From the NCBI RefSeq assembly GCF_902859935.1, contig NZ_CADIKI010000025.1:1-64000 (forward strand): a stretch of 64,000 nt of DNA. The letters are read 5' to 3'. This DNA comes from Paraburkholderia fynbosensis. GTDB taxonomy: Bacteria > Pseudomonadota > Gammaproteobacteria > Burkholderiales > Burkholderiaceae. The notes under the pieces were generated by a model that was given only the letters and a program-made list of their open reading frames with translations, was not told the origin of the DNA and searched no databases. A program made the translations under genes and the position numbers. Below, in pieces: positions 15,871-24,812 of the stretch; position 1 is the stretch's first letter, and each line of letters begins with the position of its first letter.

Positions 15871-17070
15871 TCAGCGCCGGTTCGATCCGGACACGACGTC
15901 GATCCACACTGCCAGTACGAGAATGCTGCCCTTGACGATCATCTGCCAGTAGGCATCGACGTCGAGCATCGACATGCCGTTGTCGAGGCTCGCCATCACC
16001 AGCGCGCCGATCAACGCGCCGTACACGGTGCCGGAGCCGCCGCGCATCGACGTGCCGCCGATGAAGCACGCGGCGATCGCATCGAGCTCACCCATCGAGC
16101 CTGCCGACGGCGAGCCGGCCGCGAGCCGCGCGGTATTGACGATCCCGGCGAACGCGCACATCAGTCCCATCAGCGCGAAGATCGCCAGCTTCACGCGGTT
16201 CGTGTTGACGCCCGAGAGACGCGTCGCTTCGAGGTTCGAACCGACTGCATAGATGCGCCGGCCGAACACGGTCTGCGTCGCGATCCACGTGAAGACGCCG
16301 AGCAGCGCGAGCAGCAGCAGAACCGGCACCGGAATGCCGCCGTAACGATCGAGCGTGGCGACGAAGCCCGCCAGAATCGCACCCGCGCCGACCACCTTGA
16401 CGATGTCCTGCCAGATCGGCACGACCCGCAACTGATAACGCTGGCGATTGGCGCGCTGCCGAATCGTCAGGAACGCGAGCAGCACGAACAGGACGACTGC
16501 GAGCGTGTCGCCCGCGAGGCGCGGCAAGTAACCCTGGCCGACGAACACGAAACTGTCCGACACCGGGGCGATCGTCGAGCCGCCGGTCACGCCGAGCAGA
16601 ATGCCGCGATACGCGAGCATCCCGCCGAGTCCGACGATGAACGACGGCACCCGCCGGTAGGTCGACCACCAGCCGTTGAACATGCCGACGAGCACGCCGA
16701 GCAGCATCACCACCGGCACGGTCACGCCGATCGGCCAGTGCCGGTTGACGTCGAGGATCGCCGCGACGCCACCGAGCAGACCGAGCAGCGAGCCGACCGA
16801 CAGATCGATTTCACCGGCGATGATCACGAACACCATGCCGCACGCGAGCATGCCGGTTATCGACATTTGCCGAAGCAGGTTCGACAGATTGCGCGGCGTG
16901 ACGAATGCGCCATGCGTGAGCGCCGAAAAGAAAATCCAGATGACGGCCACGGCGATCAGCAACGCGAGAATCTTGTAGCGCGCGAACAGTTGCTGAATAC
17001 GCTGCGGGCCGCCGAATGCGCCTCGCGGCGTGGGGTTGTCGGCGCGTTGGGAAGTAACGTCGGGCGTCAT
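15871..17070 (-). CDS. xylH: D-xylose ABC transporter permease XylH
   Basis: A 399-residue inner-membrane permease of the BPD_transp_2/RbsC type with about ten hydrophobic helices. Family wording includes SALTHGAFVTPRNLSNLLRQ, VIIAGEIDLSVGSLLGLLGG (the EIDLSVGS coupling motif) and FIGGTSMRGGSGTVYGALIG. A poorly conserved hydrophilic N-terminus of about 30 residues precedes the first helix. It overlaps xylG by 4 nt and is last in xylFGH. Substrate assignment to xylose comes from linkage to xylA and xylR. Confidence 0.92.
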   Translation of the reverse strand: MTPDVTSQRADNPTPRGAFGGPQRIQQLFARYKILALLIAVAVIWIFFSALTHGAFVTPRNLSNLLRQMSITGMLACGMVFVIIAGEIDLSVGSLLGLLGGVAAILDVNRHWPIGVTVPVVMLLGVLVGMFNGWWSTYRRVPSFIVGLGGMLAYRGILLGVTGGSTIAPVSDSFVFVGQGYLPRLAGDTLAVVLFVLLAFLTIRQRANRQRYQLRVVPIWQDIVKVVGAGAILAGFVATLDRYGGIPVPVLLLLALLGVFTWIATQTVFGRRIYAVGSNLEATRLSGVNTNRVKLAIFALMGLMCAFAGIVNTARLAAGSPSAGSMGELDAIAACFIGGTSMRGGSGTVYGALIGALVMASLDNGMSMLDVDAYWQMIVKGSILVLAVWIDVVSGSNRR

Positions 17071-18626
17071 GCTGCACTCGCTGCGGTAGGGTTCGTTAAT
17101 CGCTGCACGGGACGGATCGCGGCACTGAGGACGTCCTCCTGCGTGAGGCCGTCGTTGACGAAGTCGCCACGCAACTCGCCTTCGCCGATCACCAGCACAC
17201 GATCGCTGATGCCGAGCACCTCGGGCATTTCGGACGACACCATCACGATCGACATGCCGCGCTGCGCCAGTTGAAAGATCAGCTTGTAGATTTCGTACTT
17301 CGCGCCGACGTCGACGCCGCGCGTCGGTTCGTCGAGGATCAGCACCTTCGGATCGGTCAGCAGCATGCGCGTGAGCACGGCCTTCTGCTGATTGCCGCCC
17401 GACAGGCTCGCGATCGACAGCATCGGATGCGCGGCGCGCACCGACAGCCGCTTCATCTCCGTATGAATCGTGTCGAGTTCGGCGGCGGAGTCGATCCGTC
17501 CACCCGAGGCGAACCGCCCGAGCACCGCGAGCGTGATGTTGTGGCCGACGCTCATCCCCGGCACGATGCCGTGGCGTTTGCGGTCTTCCGGCACCATCGC
17601 GATGCCGGCGCGAATCGCGTCGTCAGGCGCGCGAATTTTCAGCGGCTTGCCGTCCATCAGCACGCTCGCCTCGCTCACGCCAGGATACGCGCCGAAGATC
17701 GCCTGCATCAGCTCCGTGCGGCCCGCGCCCACCAGCCCCGCCACGCCGAGAATCTCGCCACGCCGCAGCGCGAACGACACGTCGTTCACCCGCTTGCGGC
17801 GCGGGTTGGTGACGTCGAAACAGGTGACATTGCGCGCTTCGAAGATCACGTCGCCGATCGGATGCGGCTCGCGCGGAAAGAGGTTCTTTATCTCGCGGCC
17901 CACCATCAGCGAGATGATGCGGTCGGTGGTGAGCGCATGCATCGGTTCCGTCGCGACATGGCGGCCGTCGCGGATCACGCTGATCGTGTCGCACACCGCC
18001 GCCACTTCGTCGAGCTTGTGCGAGATGTACACGCAGGCAATGCCGCGCCGCTTCAGATCGCGCACGATGTCGAGCAGAATGCTGATTTCCGACGAAGTCA
18101 GCGAGGACGACGGTTCATCGAGAATCAGCAGCTTCGCGCGCTTGTTCAACGCTTTCGCGATTTCGATCAACTGCTGATGACCGCCGCCGTAGTTCATCAC
18201 CGGCTGCGCGGCGTTGATGCCGCTGATACCGAGGTCGCGCAGCAGTTCGTCGGCGCGCTGGTACATCGCCGCGTAGTTCATGCGGCCGCCGGGCAGCGTG
18301 ATCTCATTGCCGAGAAAGATGTTCTCCGCGACCGACAACTCCGGCACCAGCATCAACTCCTGGTGAATGATGATGATGCCCGCGCGTTCGGTATCGCGCA
18401 CGCCGGTGGCCTTGAGCGGCACGCCTTCCCAGGTTATTTCGCCATCCCAGGTACCGTGCGGGTACACGCCGGACAGCACTTTCATCAATGTCGATTTGCC
18501 GGCGCCGTTTTCGCCGCACAAGCCGACGCACTCGCCCGGCGAGACCGTCAGGTCGATGCCGTCGAGCGCTTTCACGCCCGAAAAAGCTTTGACGATGCCG
18601 CGCATCGTCAGTAGAGGTTGCGTCAT
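17067..18626 (-). CDS. xylG: D-xylose ABC transporter ATP-binding protein XylG
   Basis: A 519-residue tandem ABC ATPase of the sugar-importer class. The first domain has Walker A GENGAGKSTLMKVLSG (about residues 38-53), Walker B ILDEPSSSL and a degenerate signature NYGGGHQQL. The second domain has the usual degenerate Walker A GLVGAGRTELM, a strong signature LSGGNQQK and ILDEPTRGVD. It powers xylose import with XylF and XylH. About 100 nt separates it from xylF, containing a GC hairpin that may favour higher XylF levels. Confidence 0.93.
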   Translation of the reverse strand: MTQPLLTMRGIVKAFSGVKALDGIDLTVSPGECVGLCGENGAGKSTLMKVLSGVYPHGTWDGEITWEGVPLKATGVRDTERAGIIIIHQELMLVPELSVAENIFLGNEITLPGGRMNYAAMYQRADELLRDLGISGINAAQPVMNYGGGHQQLIEIAKALNKRAKLLILDEPSSSLTSSEISILLDIVRDLKRRGIACVYISHKLDEVAAVCDTISVIRDGRHVATEPMHALTTDRIISLMVGREIKNLFPREPHPIGDVIFEARNVTCFDVTNPRRKRVNDVSFALRRGEILGVAGLVGAGRTELMQAIFGAYPGVSEASVLMDGKPLKIRAPDDAIRAGIAMVPEDRKRHGIVPGMSVGHNITLAVLGRFASGGRIDSAAELDTIHTEMKRLSVRAAHPMLSIASLSGGNQQKAVLTRMLLTDPKVLILDEPTRGVDVGAKYEIYKLIFQLAQRGMSIVMVSSEMPEVLGISDRVLVIGEGELRGDFVNDGLTQEDVLSAAIRPVQRLTNPTAASAA

Positions 18627-18671
18627 TCGCTATTGCCTCGCTGCAAGGTGGGCCGGTGCTCGACCACGCCC

Positions 18672-18691
18672 CCGGGCCCCATGGCGCCCGG
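18672..18691 (-). other. GC stem-loop between xylF and xylG
   Basis: CCGGGC (18672-18677) and GCCCGG (18686-18691) flank an 8-nt loop in the 100-nt xylF-xylG gap. Hairpins here commonly protect the binding-protein mRNA from 3' decay and uncouple its level from the ATPase. No U tract follows, so it is not a full terminator. Confidence 0.45.
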
Positions 18692-18726
18692 AAAACGTGG
18701 CAATCGCACCGCGCCCGTCTTCCGTC

Positions 18727-19755
18727 TTATTGGCTCGCGAGCTGCGCCTGCGTGTAGAAGCCATCCGTCACGACGAGGTTGACATTGGCCTTCGTCAGCT
18801 TGGTCGGCTGCAGCAGGACCGTATCGACCTTCTTCTTGCCGTTGTCGTATTGCGCGTTGAACGCCGGCTTGTCGCCCTTCGCCAGCGCCACCGAGAGCTT
18901 GGCCGCTTCGCCCGCGATGAGCTTGAGGGGTTTGTAGACCGTCATCGTCTGCGTGCCGGCCATCACGCGCTTGACCGCTGCGAGGTCCGCGTCCTGGCCC
19001 GAGATCGGTACCTTGCCCGCGAGGTTCTGCGCGGCCAACGCCTGGATCGCGCCGCCGGCGGTGCCGTCATTCGAAGCGACCACCGCGTCGATTTTGTTGT
19101 TGTTCGCCGTCAGCGCATCTTCCATGATGCGCAGCGCCGTCGATGCGCTCCACTCCGGCACCCACTGCTGGCCGACCACCTTGATGTCGCCCTTGTCGAT
19201 GGCGGGCTTGAGCACCTTGAGCTGGCCAGCGCGCAGCATCTTCGCGTTGTTGTCGGTCGGCGCGCCGCCGAGCAGGAAGTAGTTGCCCTTCGGCCGCACG
19301 TCATAGACGCCCTGAGCCTGCATTTCGCCGACCTTCTCGTTGTCGAACGAGATGTAGGCGTCGATATCGGCATCGAGAATCAGGCGGTCATACGACACGA
19401 CCTTGATGCCCGCCTTCCTCGCTTCGGCAACCACGTTGCCGAGCGTCTTCGAATTGAACGGCACAATCACGATCACGTCGACGCCGCGTGAGATCAGATT
19501 TTCGATCTGCGAGATCTGGCGTTCTTCGCTCGCGTCGGCGGATTGCACCGAGACTTTCGCGCCGAGCTTTTCCGCTGCAGCGACGAAATAGTCACGATCG
19601 CGCGACCAGCGCTCGACGCGCAGATCGTCGATACAAAAGCCGATTTCCGGATGATCCTTGCTGGCGTGCGCGAGCGGCGCGGCGAGCGACAGGCTGGCGA
19701 GTACGGCTCCGCATACGAGCGAACTCAGGACATGACGACGTGTTTTGAATTGCAT
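18727..19755 (-). CDS. xylF: D-xylose periplasmic binding protein XylF
   Basis: A 342-residue substrate-binding protein. The signal peptide is residues 1-31 (LSSLVCGAVLASLSLAAPLAHA). The mature part shows the ribose/xylose-binding fold: PEIGFCIDDLRVERWSRDRD, NLISRGVDVIVIVPFNSKTL, VVSYDRLILDADIDAYISFD, NYFLLGGAPTDNNAKMLRAG and VVASNDGTAGGAIQAL. These match XylF closely. It is first of xylFGH and follows xylA by 224 nt, a gap that holds a perfect inverted repeat and probably its own promoter. Confidence 0.93.
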   Translation of the reverse strand: MQFKTRRHVLSSLVCGAVLASLSLAAPLAHASKDHPEIGFCIDDLRVERWSRDRDYFVAAAEKLGAKVSVQSADASEERQISQIENLISRGVDVIVIVPFNSKTLGNVVAEARKAGIKVVSYDRLILDADIDAYISFDNEKVGEMQAQGVYDVRPKGNYFLLGGAPTDNNAKMLRAGQLKVLKPAIDKGDIKVVGQQWVPEWSASTALRIMEDALTANNNKIDAVVASNDGTAGGAIQALAAQNLAGKVPISGQDADLAAVKRVMAGTQTMTVYKPLKLIAGEAAKLSVALAKGDKPAFNAQYDNGKKKVDTVLLQPTKLTKANVNLVVTDGFYTQAQLASQ

Positions 19756-19832
19756 GACTGTCTCCTTTTTTTCGATCGGAGTGAGTGCTTCAGCACTTAC
19801 GCCGGTCCCATGAAAAATGGTTTCGTTGTATT

Positions 19833-19848
19833 ACCCGGAATACCGGGT
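19833..19848. promoter_or_regulatory. Inverted repeat upstream of xylF
   Basis: ACCCGG-AATA-CCGGGT, a perfect 6-bp inverted repeat with a 4-nt centre, lies 78 nt upstream of the xylF start. It could be a regulator site for xylFGH or a small hairpin after xylA. No other structure in 19756-19979 stands out. Confidence 0.35.
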
Positions 19849-19979
19849 TGGCCGGCTTGCGCTGCGAGCGACAAGACCGGACAAGCGTCAACCCAAAGTT
19901 TCCTGTTTCACGCGGTCGACGTGGCCGCGCGATTTTTTATGTGATGCTTCTGCTTTTATTGCTCACACTATGATGCGTT

Positions 19980-21302
19980 TCAGCGTCCGCTATAAATCGC
20001 CTGATTCACGATGTTTTCCATCCGCTCCTGCTGACCGCTCGCATGCTGCGGGTTCAGGTCGCGTGCCAGCGCATCCGTTGCCAAGGTCGCCAGGGAATAG
20101 TCGCCCGAAAGAATCTTGCGGCCGAGTTCCGCATCCCAGCCCGCGTAGCGCTGCCGCTTGAACTGTTCGAGCCGATCGTTTTCGATCAAGACCGCCGCGC
20201 GCTCGACGGCGAGCGCGAGATTGTCGATCGCACCGATGTGGCCGTAGAACAGATCTTCCGGATCGACGCTTTGGCGCCGCACTTTCGAATCGAAATTCAT
20301 GCCGCCGGTCGTAAAGCCGCCGTGCCGGAGAATCTCGTAGAACGCGAGCGTCAGTTCTTCGACGCTATTCGGAAACTGATCGGTATCCCAGCCGTTTTGC
20401 GGATCGCCGCGATTCGCATCGACGCTGCCGAAAATACCCAGCGCGTAAGCGGTCGCGATCTCGTGATGAAACGAATGGCCCGCGAGCGTGGCGTGATTGG
20501 CCTCGATGTTCACGCGAATGTCCCTTTCCAGCCCGTATTGCAGCAGGAAACCATGCACGGTCGCGACGTCGTAGTCGTATTGATGCTTGGTCGGCTCCTG
20601 CGGCTTCGGTTCGATTAACAGCGAGCCCTTGAAGCCGATCTTGTGCGCATGATCGACCACCATGTGCAGGAAGCGCGCGAGTTGTTCGCGTTCGCGCACG
20701 AGGTCGGTATTGAGCAGCGTGTCGTAGCCTTCGCGGCCGCCCCACAGTACATAGTTCTCACCACCGAGCCGTTGCGTGGCGTCGAGCGCGTGGCGCACTT
20801 GGGTCGCCGCAAACGCGAAGATGTCCGGGTCGGGGCTCGTCGCCGCGCCCGCCGCGTAACGCGGATGCGAGAACAGATTGGCCGTGCCCCACAGCAATTT
20901 GATGCCGGTGTCCTGCTGCTTGCGCGCCAGATAGTCGGTGACGCGCTGGAAGTTCTCGCTGTATTCCTTCAGACTCGCCCCCTCGGGCGCGACGTCGGTG
21001 TCGTGAAACGTGTAGTACGGCGTGCCGAGCTTGGCGAAGAACTCGAACGCGGCGTCGGCCTTTTGCAGCGCGCGCTCCATTGCGTCGCCAGCTTGCTGCC
21101 ACGGACGCCTGAAGGTCCCCTGCCCGAAAATGTCGACGCCGGGCCAGACGAAGGTATGCCAGTAGCACACCGCAAGGCGCAGATGTTCTTCGAGCGTCTT
21201 GCCGAGTACCCGTTTGCTCTTGTCGTAATGGCGGTATGCAAGCGGGTTGTCCGATTGCGGGCCTTCATAGCGGATTTCGGGGATGTGTTCGAAGTAGGAC
21301 AT
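19980..21302 (-). CDS. xylA: Xylose isomerase
   Basis: A 440-residue class II xylose isomerase converting D-xylose to D-xylulose in the cytoplasm with two divalent metals. Diagnostic stretches are VCYWHTFVWPGVDIFGQGT, YYTFHDTDVAPEG (catalytic His region), LIEPKPQEPTKHQYDYD and VNIEANHATLAGHSFHHE (metal ligands), and DANRGDPQNGWDTDQFP. The start is MSYFEHIPEIRYEG at 21302 with AGGAG 9-13 nt upstream; the open frame extends artificially to 21464. Xylulokinase is not in the window. Confidence 0.96.
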   Translation of the reverse strand: MSYFEHIPEIRYEGPQSDNPLAYRHYDKSKRVLGKTLEEHLRLAVCYWHTFVWPGVDIFGQGTFRRPWQQAGDAMERALQKADAAFEFFAKLGTPYYTFHDTDVAPEGASLKEYSENFQRVTDYLARKQQDTGIKLLWGTANLFSHPRYAAGAATSPDPDIFAFAATQVRHALDATQRLGGENYVLWGGREGYDTLLNTDLVREREQLARFLHMVVDHAHKIGFKGSLLIEPKPQEPTKHQYDYDVATVHGFLLQYGLERDIRVNIEANHATLAGHSFHHEIATAYALGIFGSVDANRGDPQNGWDTDQFPNSVEELTLAFYEILRHGGFTTGGMNFDSKVRRQSVDPEDLFYGHIGAIDNLALAVERAAVLIENDRLEQFKRQRYAGWDAELGRKILSGDYSLATLATDALARDLNPQHASGQQERMENIVNQAIYSGR

Positions 21303-21508
21303 CGGCGTCTCCTGTTTTATGTTGCACTGCAACCGCAGCCGCCGCCATGCCGGTCGACCAAGGTGACGCCATGCTGCCGCGTGCGCGATGCGTCGGCAAT
21401 TGCGAAATTGCGCAGCGCGCTTGATGTTTCTTACCGCCCGCGCGTTTGTTTCGCACCGGCGCACGATTCGCGGCCTAGAATAACCGGACGCTTAAAAAAC
21501 GGCGCTGC

Positions 21509-21526
21509 CTTGAGTGCACACTCAAG
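21509..21526. promoter_or_regulatory. Palindrome in the xylA-xylR divergent region
   Basis: CTTGAGTG-CA-CACTCAAG, a perfect 8-bp inverted repeat, sits 26 nt before the xylR start and about 207 nt from xylA. Its place between divergent xyl genes suggests an operator, perhaps for autoregulation. AraC-type regulators usually bind direct repeats, so assignment to XylR itself is uncertain. Confidence 0.4.
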
Positions 21527-21551
21527 CACCCGCTAACAGGAGACAAAGGCC

Positions 21552-22802
21552 GTGGGTTTGACGATCCGCGCGCCGCTCACCGCCATGCCCCGTCCGCAAA
21601 CACCACAGACGTCCCATCGGATCGCGCTGCTGTTCAACGCGAACAAGGTCTACGACCGCGAGATCATCACCGGTATCGGCAACTACCTGCTGTCGACGCG
21701 GGTGGCGTGGGATCTCTTCCTCGAAGAAGATTTTCGCTGCCGGCTGACCGGCATCGAGCGCTTCGACGGCGATGGCATCATCGCCGATTTCGACGACCCC
21801 GCGGTGGGCGAAGCGCTGCGCGATTGTCCGCTGCCGGTGGTCGCGGTCGGCTCGTCGTTCGAAGATCCGGCGCATTACCCTCCGGACTTACCCTATATCG
21901 CGACCGACAACAGCAAGCTCGTGTCGCTCGCCTATACGCATCTGATCGGCTCGGGCCTCGAACACTTCGCGTTGTACAGCCTGCCGCAGGCCCAGGAAAA
22001 CCGCTGGGCGCAGCAGCGTGAACTCGCGTTCGCCCATTTGCGCCACGCCGACGGGCGCAGCGCCGCGCAGATCGACAGCGAGGTCTATCGCGGCCTGTCG
22101 ACCAGCGCGCCGTCGTGGAACCAGGCGACCGAGCAACTCACCGCGTGGCTGCGGCAACTGCCGAAGCCGGTCGGCATCATCGCCGTGACCGATGCGCGCG
22201 CGCGGCATCTGCTGCAAGCGTGTCTGATCGCGGGCATTCCGGTGCCCGAGGAAGTGGCGATCATCGGCATCGACAACGATCCGCTGACGCGCACGTTGAC
22301 GCGTATTCCACTCTCGTCCGTGATTCAGGGCACCGAAGAAATGGGCCGCACTGCCGCGCACTTGTTGCATCAGATGCTGCACGGCGCGCGTTTTCCGGGG
22401 CGGCGCATTCTCGTGCCGCCGGTCGGCATCAACGTGCTCGAATCGACGGGGCATCAGCCGCTCGCGAGCCCATATGTGATGCGCGCGCGGCACTTCATCC
22501 GCCAGTACGCGTGCCAGGGAATTCGCACCGAACAGGTAGCCGACTATGTGGGCGTGTCGCGCTCGTCGCTCGAAGAGTACTTCCGGCGCGAACGCAAGTG
22601 CACCGTGCATCAGGAAATCCTGCGCCATAAGCTCGACGTCGCGAAGGCGCTGCTGGCCAAGCGCGATGCGTCGAGCGCGGAAGTGGCGATTCGTTGCGGC
22701 TTCACGTCGCTGCAATACATGTATGCGGTATTTCGTCGTGAACTCGGCTGTACGCCGCGCGAATACCAGGAGCGCGCGAATTCGACGGCCGCGCCCGGCT
22801 GA
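21552..22802 (+). CDS. xylR: XylR xylose-responsive AraC-type activator
   Basis: A 416-residue regulator with a LacI/periplasmic-binding-like sensor domain (about 22-290: RIALLFNANKVYDREIITGIG, PVVAVGSSFEDP, VAIIGIDNDPLTRTLTRIPL). A C-terminal AraC double helix-turn-helix follows (about 300-405: VADYVGVSRSSLEEYFRRE, EVAIRCGFTSLQYMYAVFRR). This is the E. coli XylR architecture. It starts with GTG 21552 preceded by AGGAG; an ATG at 21585 is the alternative. Divergent from xylA and 2 nt upstream of galM. Confidence 0.93.
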   Translation: MGLTIRAPLTAMPRPQTPQTSHRIALLFNANKVYDREIITGIGNYLLSTRVAWDLFLEEDFRCRLTGIERFDGDGIIADFDDPAVGEALRDCPLPVVAVGSSFEDPAHYPPDLPYIATDNSKLVSLAYTHLIGSGLEHFALYSLPQAQENRWAQQRELAFAHLRHADGRSAAQIDSEVYRGLSTSAPSWNQATEQLTAWLRQLPKPVGIIAVTDARARHLLQACLIAGIPVPEEVAIIGIDNDPLTRTLTRIPLSSVIQGTEEMGRTAAHLLHQMLHGARFPGRRILVPPVGINVLESTGHQPLASPYVMRARHFIRQYACQGIRTEQVADYVGVSRSSLEEYFRRERKCTVHQEILRHKLDVAKALLAKRDASSAEVAIRCGFTSLQYMYAVFRRELGCTPREYQERANSTAAPG

Positions 22803-22804
22803 GC

Positions 22805-23920
22805 ATGCCTTTACTCTTTCCTTCCACCGACGACATGATCAGCATCGCACAACTTTCTTCCGAGCCATGGGGCACCCTGCAGGGTGGCGATCGGGTCCGG
22901 CTCTATACGCTGCGTAATGCGCACGGTATGAAAGTCGCCATCAGCGACCTCGGCGCGACGCTGGTCTCCTGGCATGCACCGGATCGCGCCGGACGTCTCG
23001 GCGATATTCTGCTCGGCCACGACACCCCCGCCGAATACGTTGCCGCCACGACGTACATGGGCGGCCTGATTGGCCGCTGGGCGAACCGCATTGCCGACGC
23101 GCGCTTCACGCTCGACGGTATCGAGTACACACTCGACCGCAACGAAGGGGCGAACCTGCTGCATGGCGGCAGCGTGGGTTTTCATCGCGCGCTGTGGGAC
23201 GTGAGCGAAGACAACGGCGCGTTGCTGATGCGCCTGGAGTCGCCGGAAGGCGATGCCGGTTTTCCGGGCAACGTCACGACGCAAGTGCGCTATTCGCTCG
23301 ACGACGACGGCACGCTGACCATCGCGTACGAAGCGATCACCGACGCGCCGACGCCGCTCAATCTAACGAGTCATCCGTACTTCAATCTGACGGGCAAGCC
23401 GGGAACGGACATTCGCGGCCACGTGTTGGCGATCGACGCCGAGCAGTTCTTCGAGGTCGACGCCGGGATGATTCCGTGCAAGCTCGCCGAGGTCGCGGGC
23501 AATGCCTTCGACTTCCGGCAAAGCGCGCCGATCGGCGGGCGCCTCGACTGGCCGCACACGCAACTCGCGAGAGCGGGCGGCTTCGATCATTGCTACGTGC
23601 TGCGCGACGCAGCCGGCGCCGAGGCGGGCGACGGCGCGCCGCCGGTGCGTCAGGTGGCCTGCGCATACGATCCGGGCAGCGGACGCGAATTGACCGTGTC
23701 GACAGATCAGCGCGGCTTACAGTTCTATACGGGCAACTTTCTGAATGGCGACGTGGGACGCGGTGGTGTCAGGTATCAACGTCATGCGGGATTGTGTCTC
23801 GAAGCAGGCGGCTTTCCGAACCAGGTCAATATGGCCGGCCAGGACGAGGTGATCGTGCGGCCCGGCGATACTTACAGGCAAGTGACTGCTTATCGGGTCG
23901 ATGTGCGCAAGGGCGTGTGA
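22805..23920 (+). CDS. galM: Aldose 1-epimerase (mutarotase)
   Basis: A 371-residue GalM-family protein interconverting alpha and beta anomers of aldoses. Motifs are GGLIGRWANRIADARF, NLLHGGSVGFHRALWD (His120), NLTSHPYFNLTG (catalytic His190) and CLEAGGFPNQVN (catalytic Glu about 341). Start codons at 22805 (2 nt after xylR) or 22835 (MISIAQ) are both possible. In this context it probably supplies alpha-xylose to XylA. Confidence 0.92.
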   Translation: MPLLFPSTDDMISIAQLSSEPWGTLQGGDRVRLYTLRNAHGMKVAISDLGATLVSWHAPDRAGRLGDILLGHDTPAEYVAATTYMGGLIGRWANRIADARFTLDGIEYTLDRNEGANLLHGGSVGFHRALWDVSEDNGALLMRLESPEGDAGFPGNVTTQVRYSLDDDGTLTIAYEAITDAPTPLNLTSHPYFNLTGKPGTDIRGHVLAIDAEQFFEVDAGMIPCKLAEVAGNAFDFRQSAPIGGRLDWPHTQLARAGGFDHCYVLRDAAGAEAGDGAPPVRQVACAYDPGSGRELTVSTDQRGLQFYTGNFLNGDVGRGGVRYQRHAGLCLEAGGFPNQVNMAGQDEVIVRPGDTYRQVTAYRVDVRKGV

Positions 23921-24086
23921 CGGATTTTCTGGCCTCTTACACGGCACATTACAGCGCGCCGACTTATTGTTTGATGCAATACTGAATTAACGCCCTGGTG
24001 GTTTCCGTTCGATTAATCGCTTCCTAGACTCCGTCAATGGTGCCGAAAATCTCGGTGCCGGATAGACAATCCCGGAGGGAAGCATC

Positions 24087-24392
24087 ATGCAATCGCTAGT
24101 CAAAGCAGTGGCGGTGTTAGTTATCCTTGCTGCGCCCGCGGTCTCGTTCGCTCAAGCCGAGCAGCCGCTCACCCGCGCGGAGGTCAAGGCGCAACTCAAG
24201 CAGATCGAGCAGGCGGGATACCAGCCGGGCAAGTCCACCGACTCCAGCTATCCCGCCGATATTCAGGCGGCCGAAGCGCGTGTCGCCGCGCAGAATGCGA
24301 CGGCTCAGGCCGATACGACCGGCTATGGGACGACGGCGACGGGGTCGTCGCAAGCAGGCGGGAATGCGGAGAGTGTGAATCCGGGGCAGTGA
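24087..24392 (+). CDS. DUF4148 periplasmic protein
   Basis: A 101-residue secreted protein. The signal peptide is MQSLVKAVAVLVILAAPAVS with FAQA at the cleavage region. Then comes the DUF4148 pattern LTRAEVKAQLKQIEQAGYQP and YPADIQAAEARVAAQ, common in many copies in Burkholderiaceae. The C-terminal 30 residues are Gly/Ser/Thr-rich. GGAGG lies 8-12 nt before the ATG. Function unknown. Confidence 0.85.
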   Translation: MQSLVKAVAVLVILAAPAVSFAQAEQPLTRAEVKAQLKQIEQAGYQPGKSTDSSYPADIQAAEARVAAQNATAQADTTGYGTTATGSSQAGGNAESVNPGQ

Positions 24393-24812
24393 TCGGAGCA
24401 TTGCTTTTTCTCGTGCCCAGTGCGAAGCGGGTCGTGCTTTTTAACGCATGATCCGCTTTCCTGTTTCTTGTCTATTGCGCGGCGAATGGAGTGAGAGCGC
24501 TTCGTTATTCGGCATTTCGCCGCCCGCTCATTGCTTGCGTGTTGTCGCGTCGCCAGATGCGCAATACAGCGTCTTTTGCTATGCCCGCGAGTATGGACGC
24601 GGCTTTGCTTCCTTCGTTGGCCTCCACCTGATCTCGCCCGACATCCGCGAACCATGACAACGGTGGCGTTTGCCTGAGACAGCGGGACTCGGCAATGCGA
24701 ACATCGTCGACTTCTTCAAGTCGAGCGCACAGTAATAAACTTCCTACTGGTCAATCCCGAAGTGCCCCGATCGATACGGGAGCTACGGCTTCCCATTTCC
24801 AGGAGACACACC
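24393..24812. other. Intergenic stretch without a supported gene
   Basis: Some 420 nt. On the + strand 24672-24734 reads ETAGLGNANIVDFFKSSAQ then a stop, which looks like the tail of a decayed gene, but no upstream part remains in frame. The ribosome binding site AGGAG at 24801 belongs to the next gene. Confidence 0.4.

Noticed and set aside
24448..24657. 69-codon frame in the gap before the PEP-mutase-like gene
   Set aside because: No ribosome binding site and no similarity; the gap probably holds decayed sequence.
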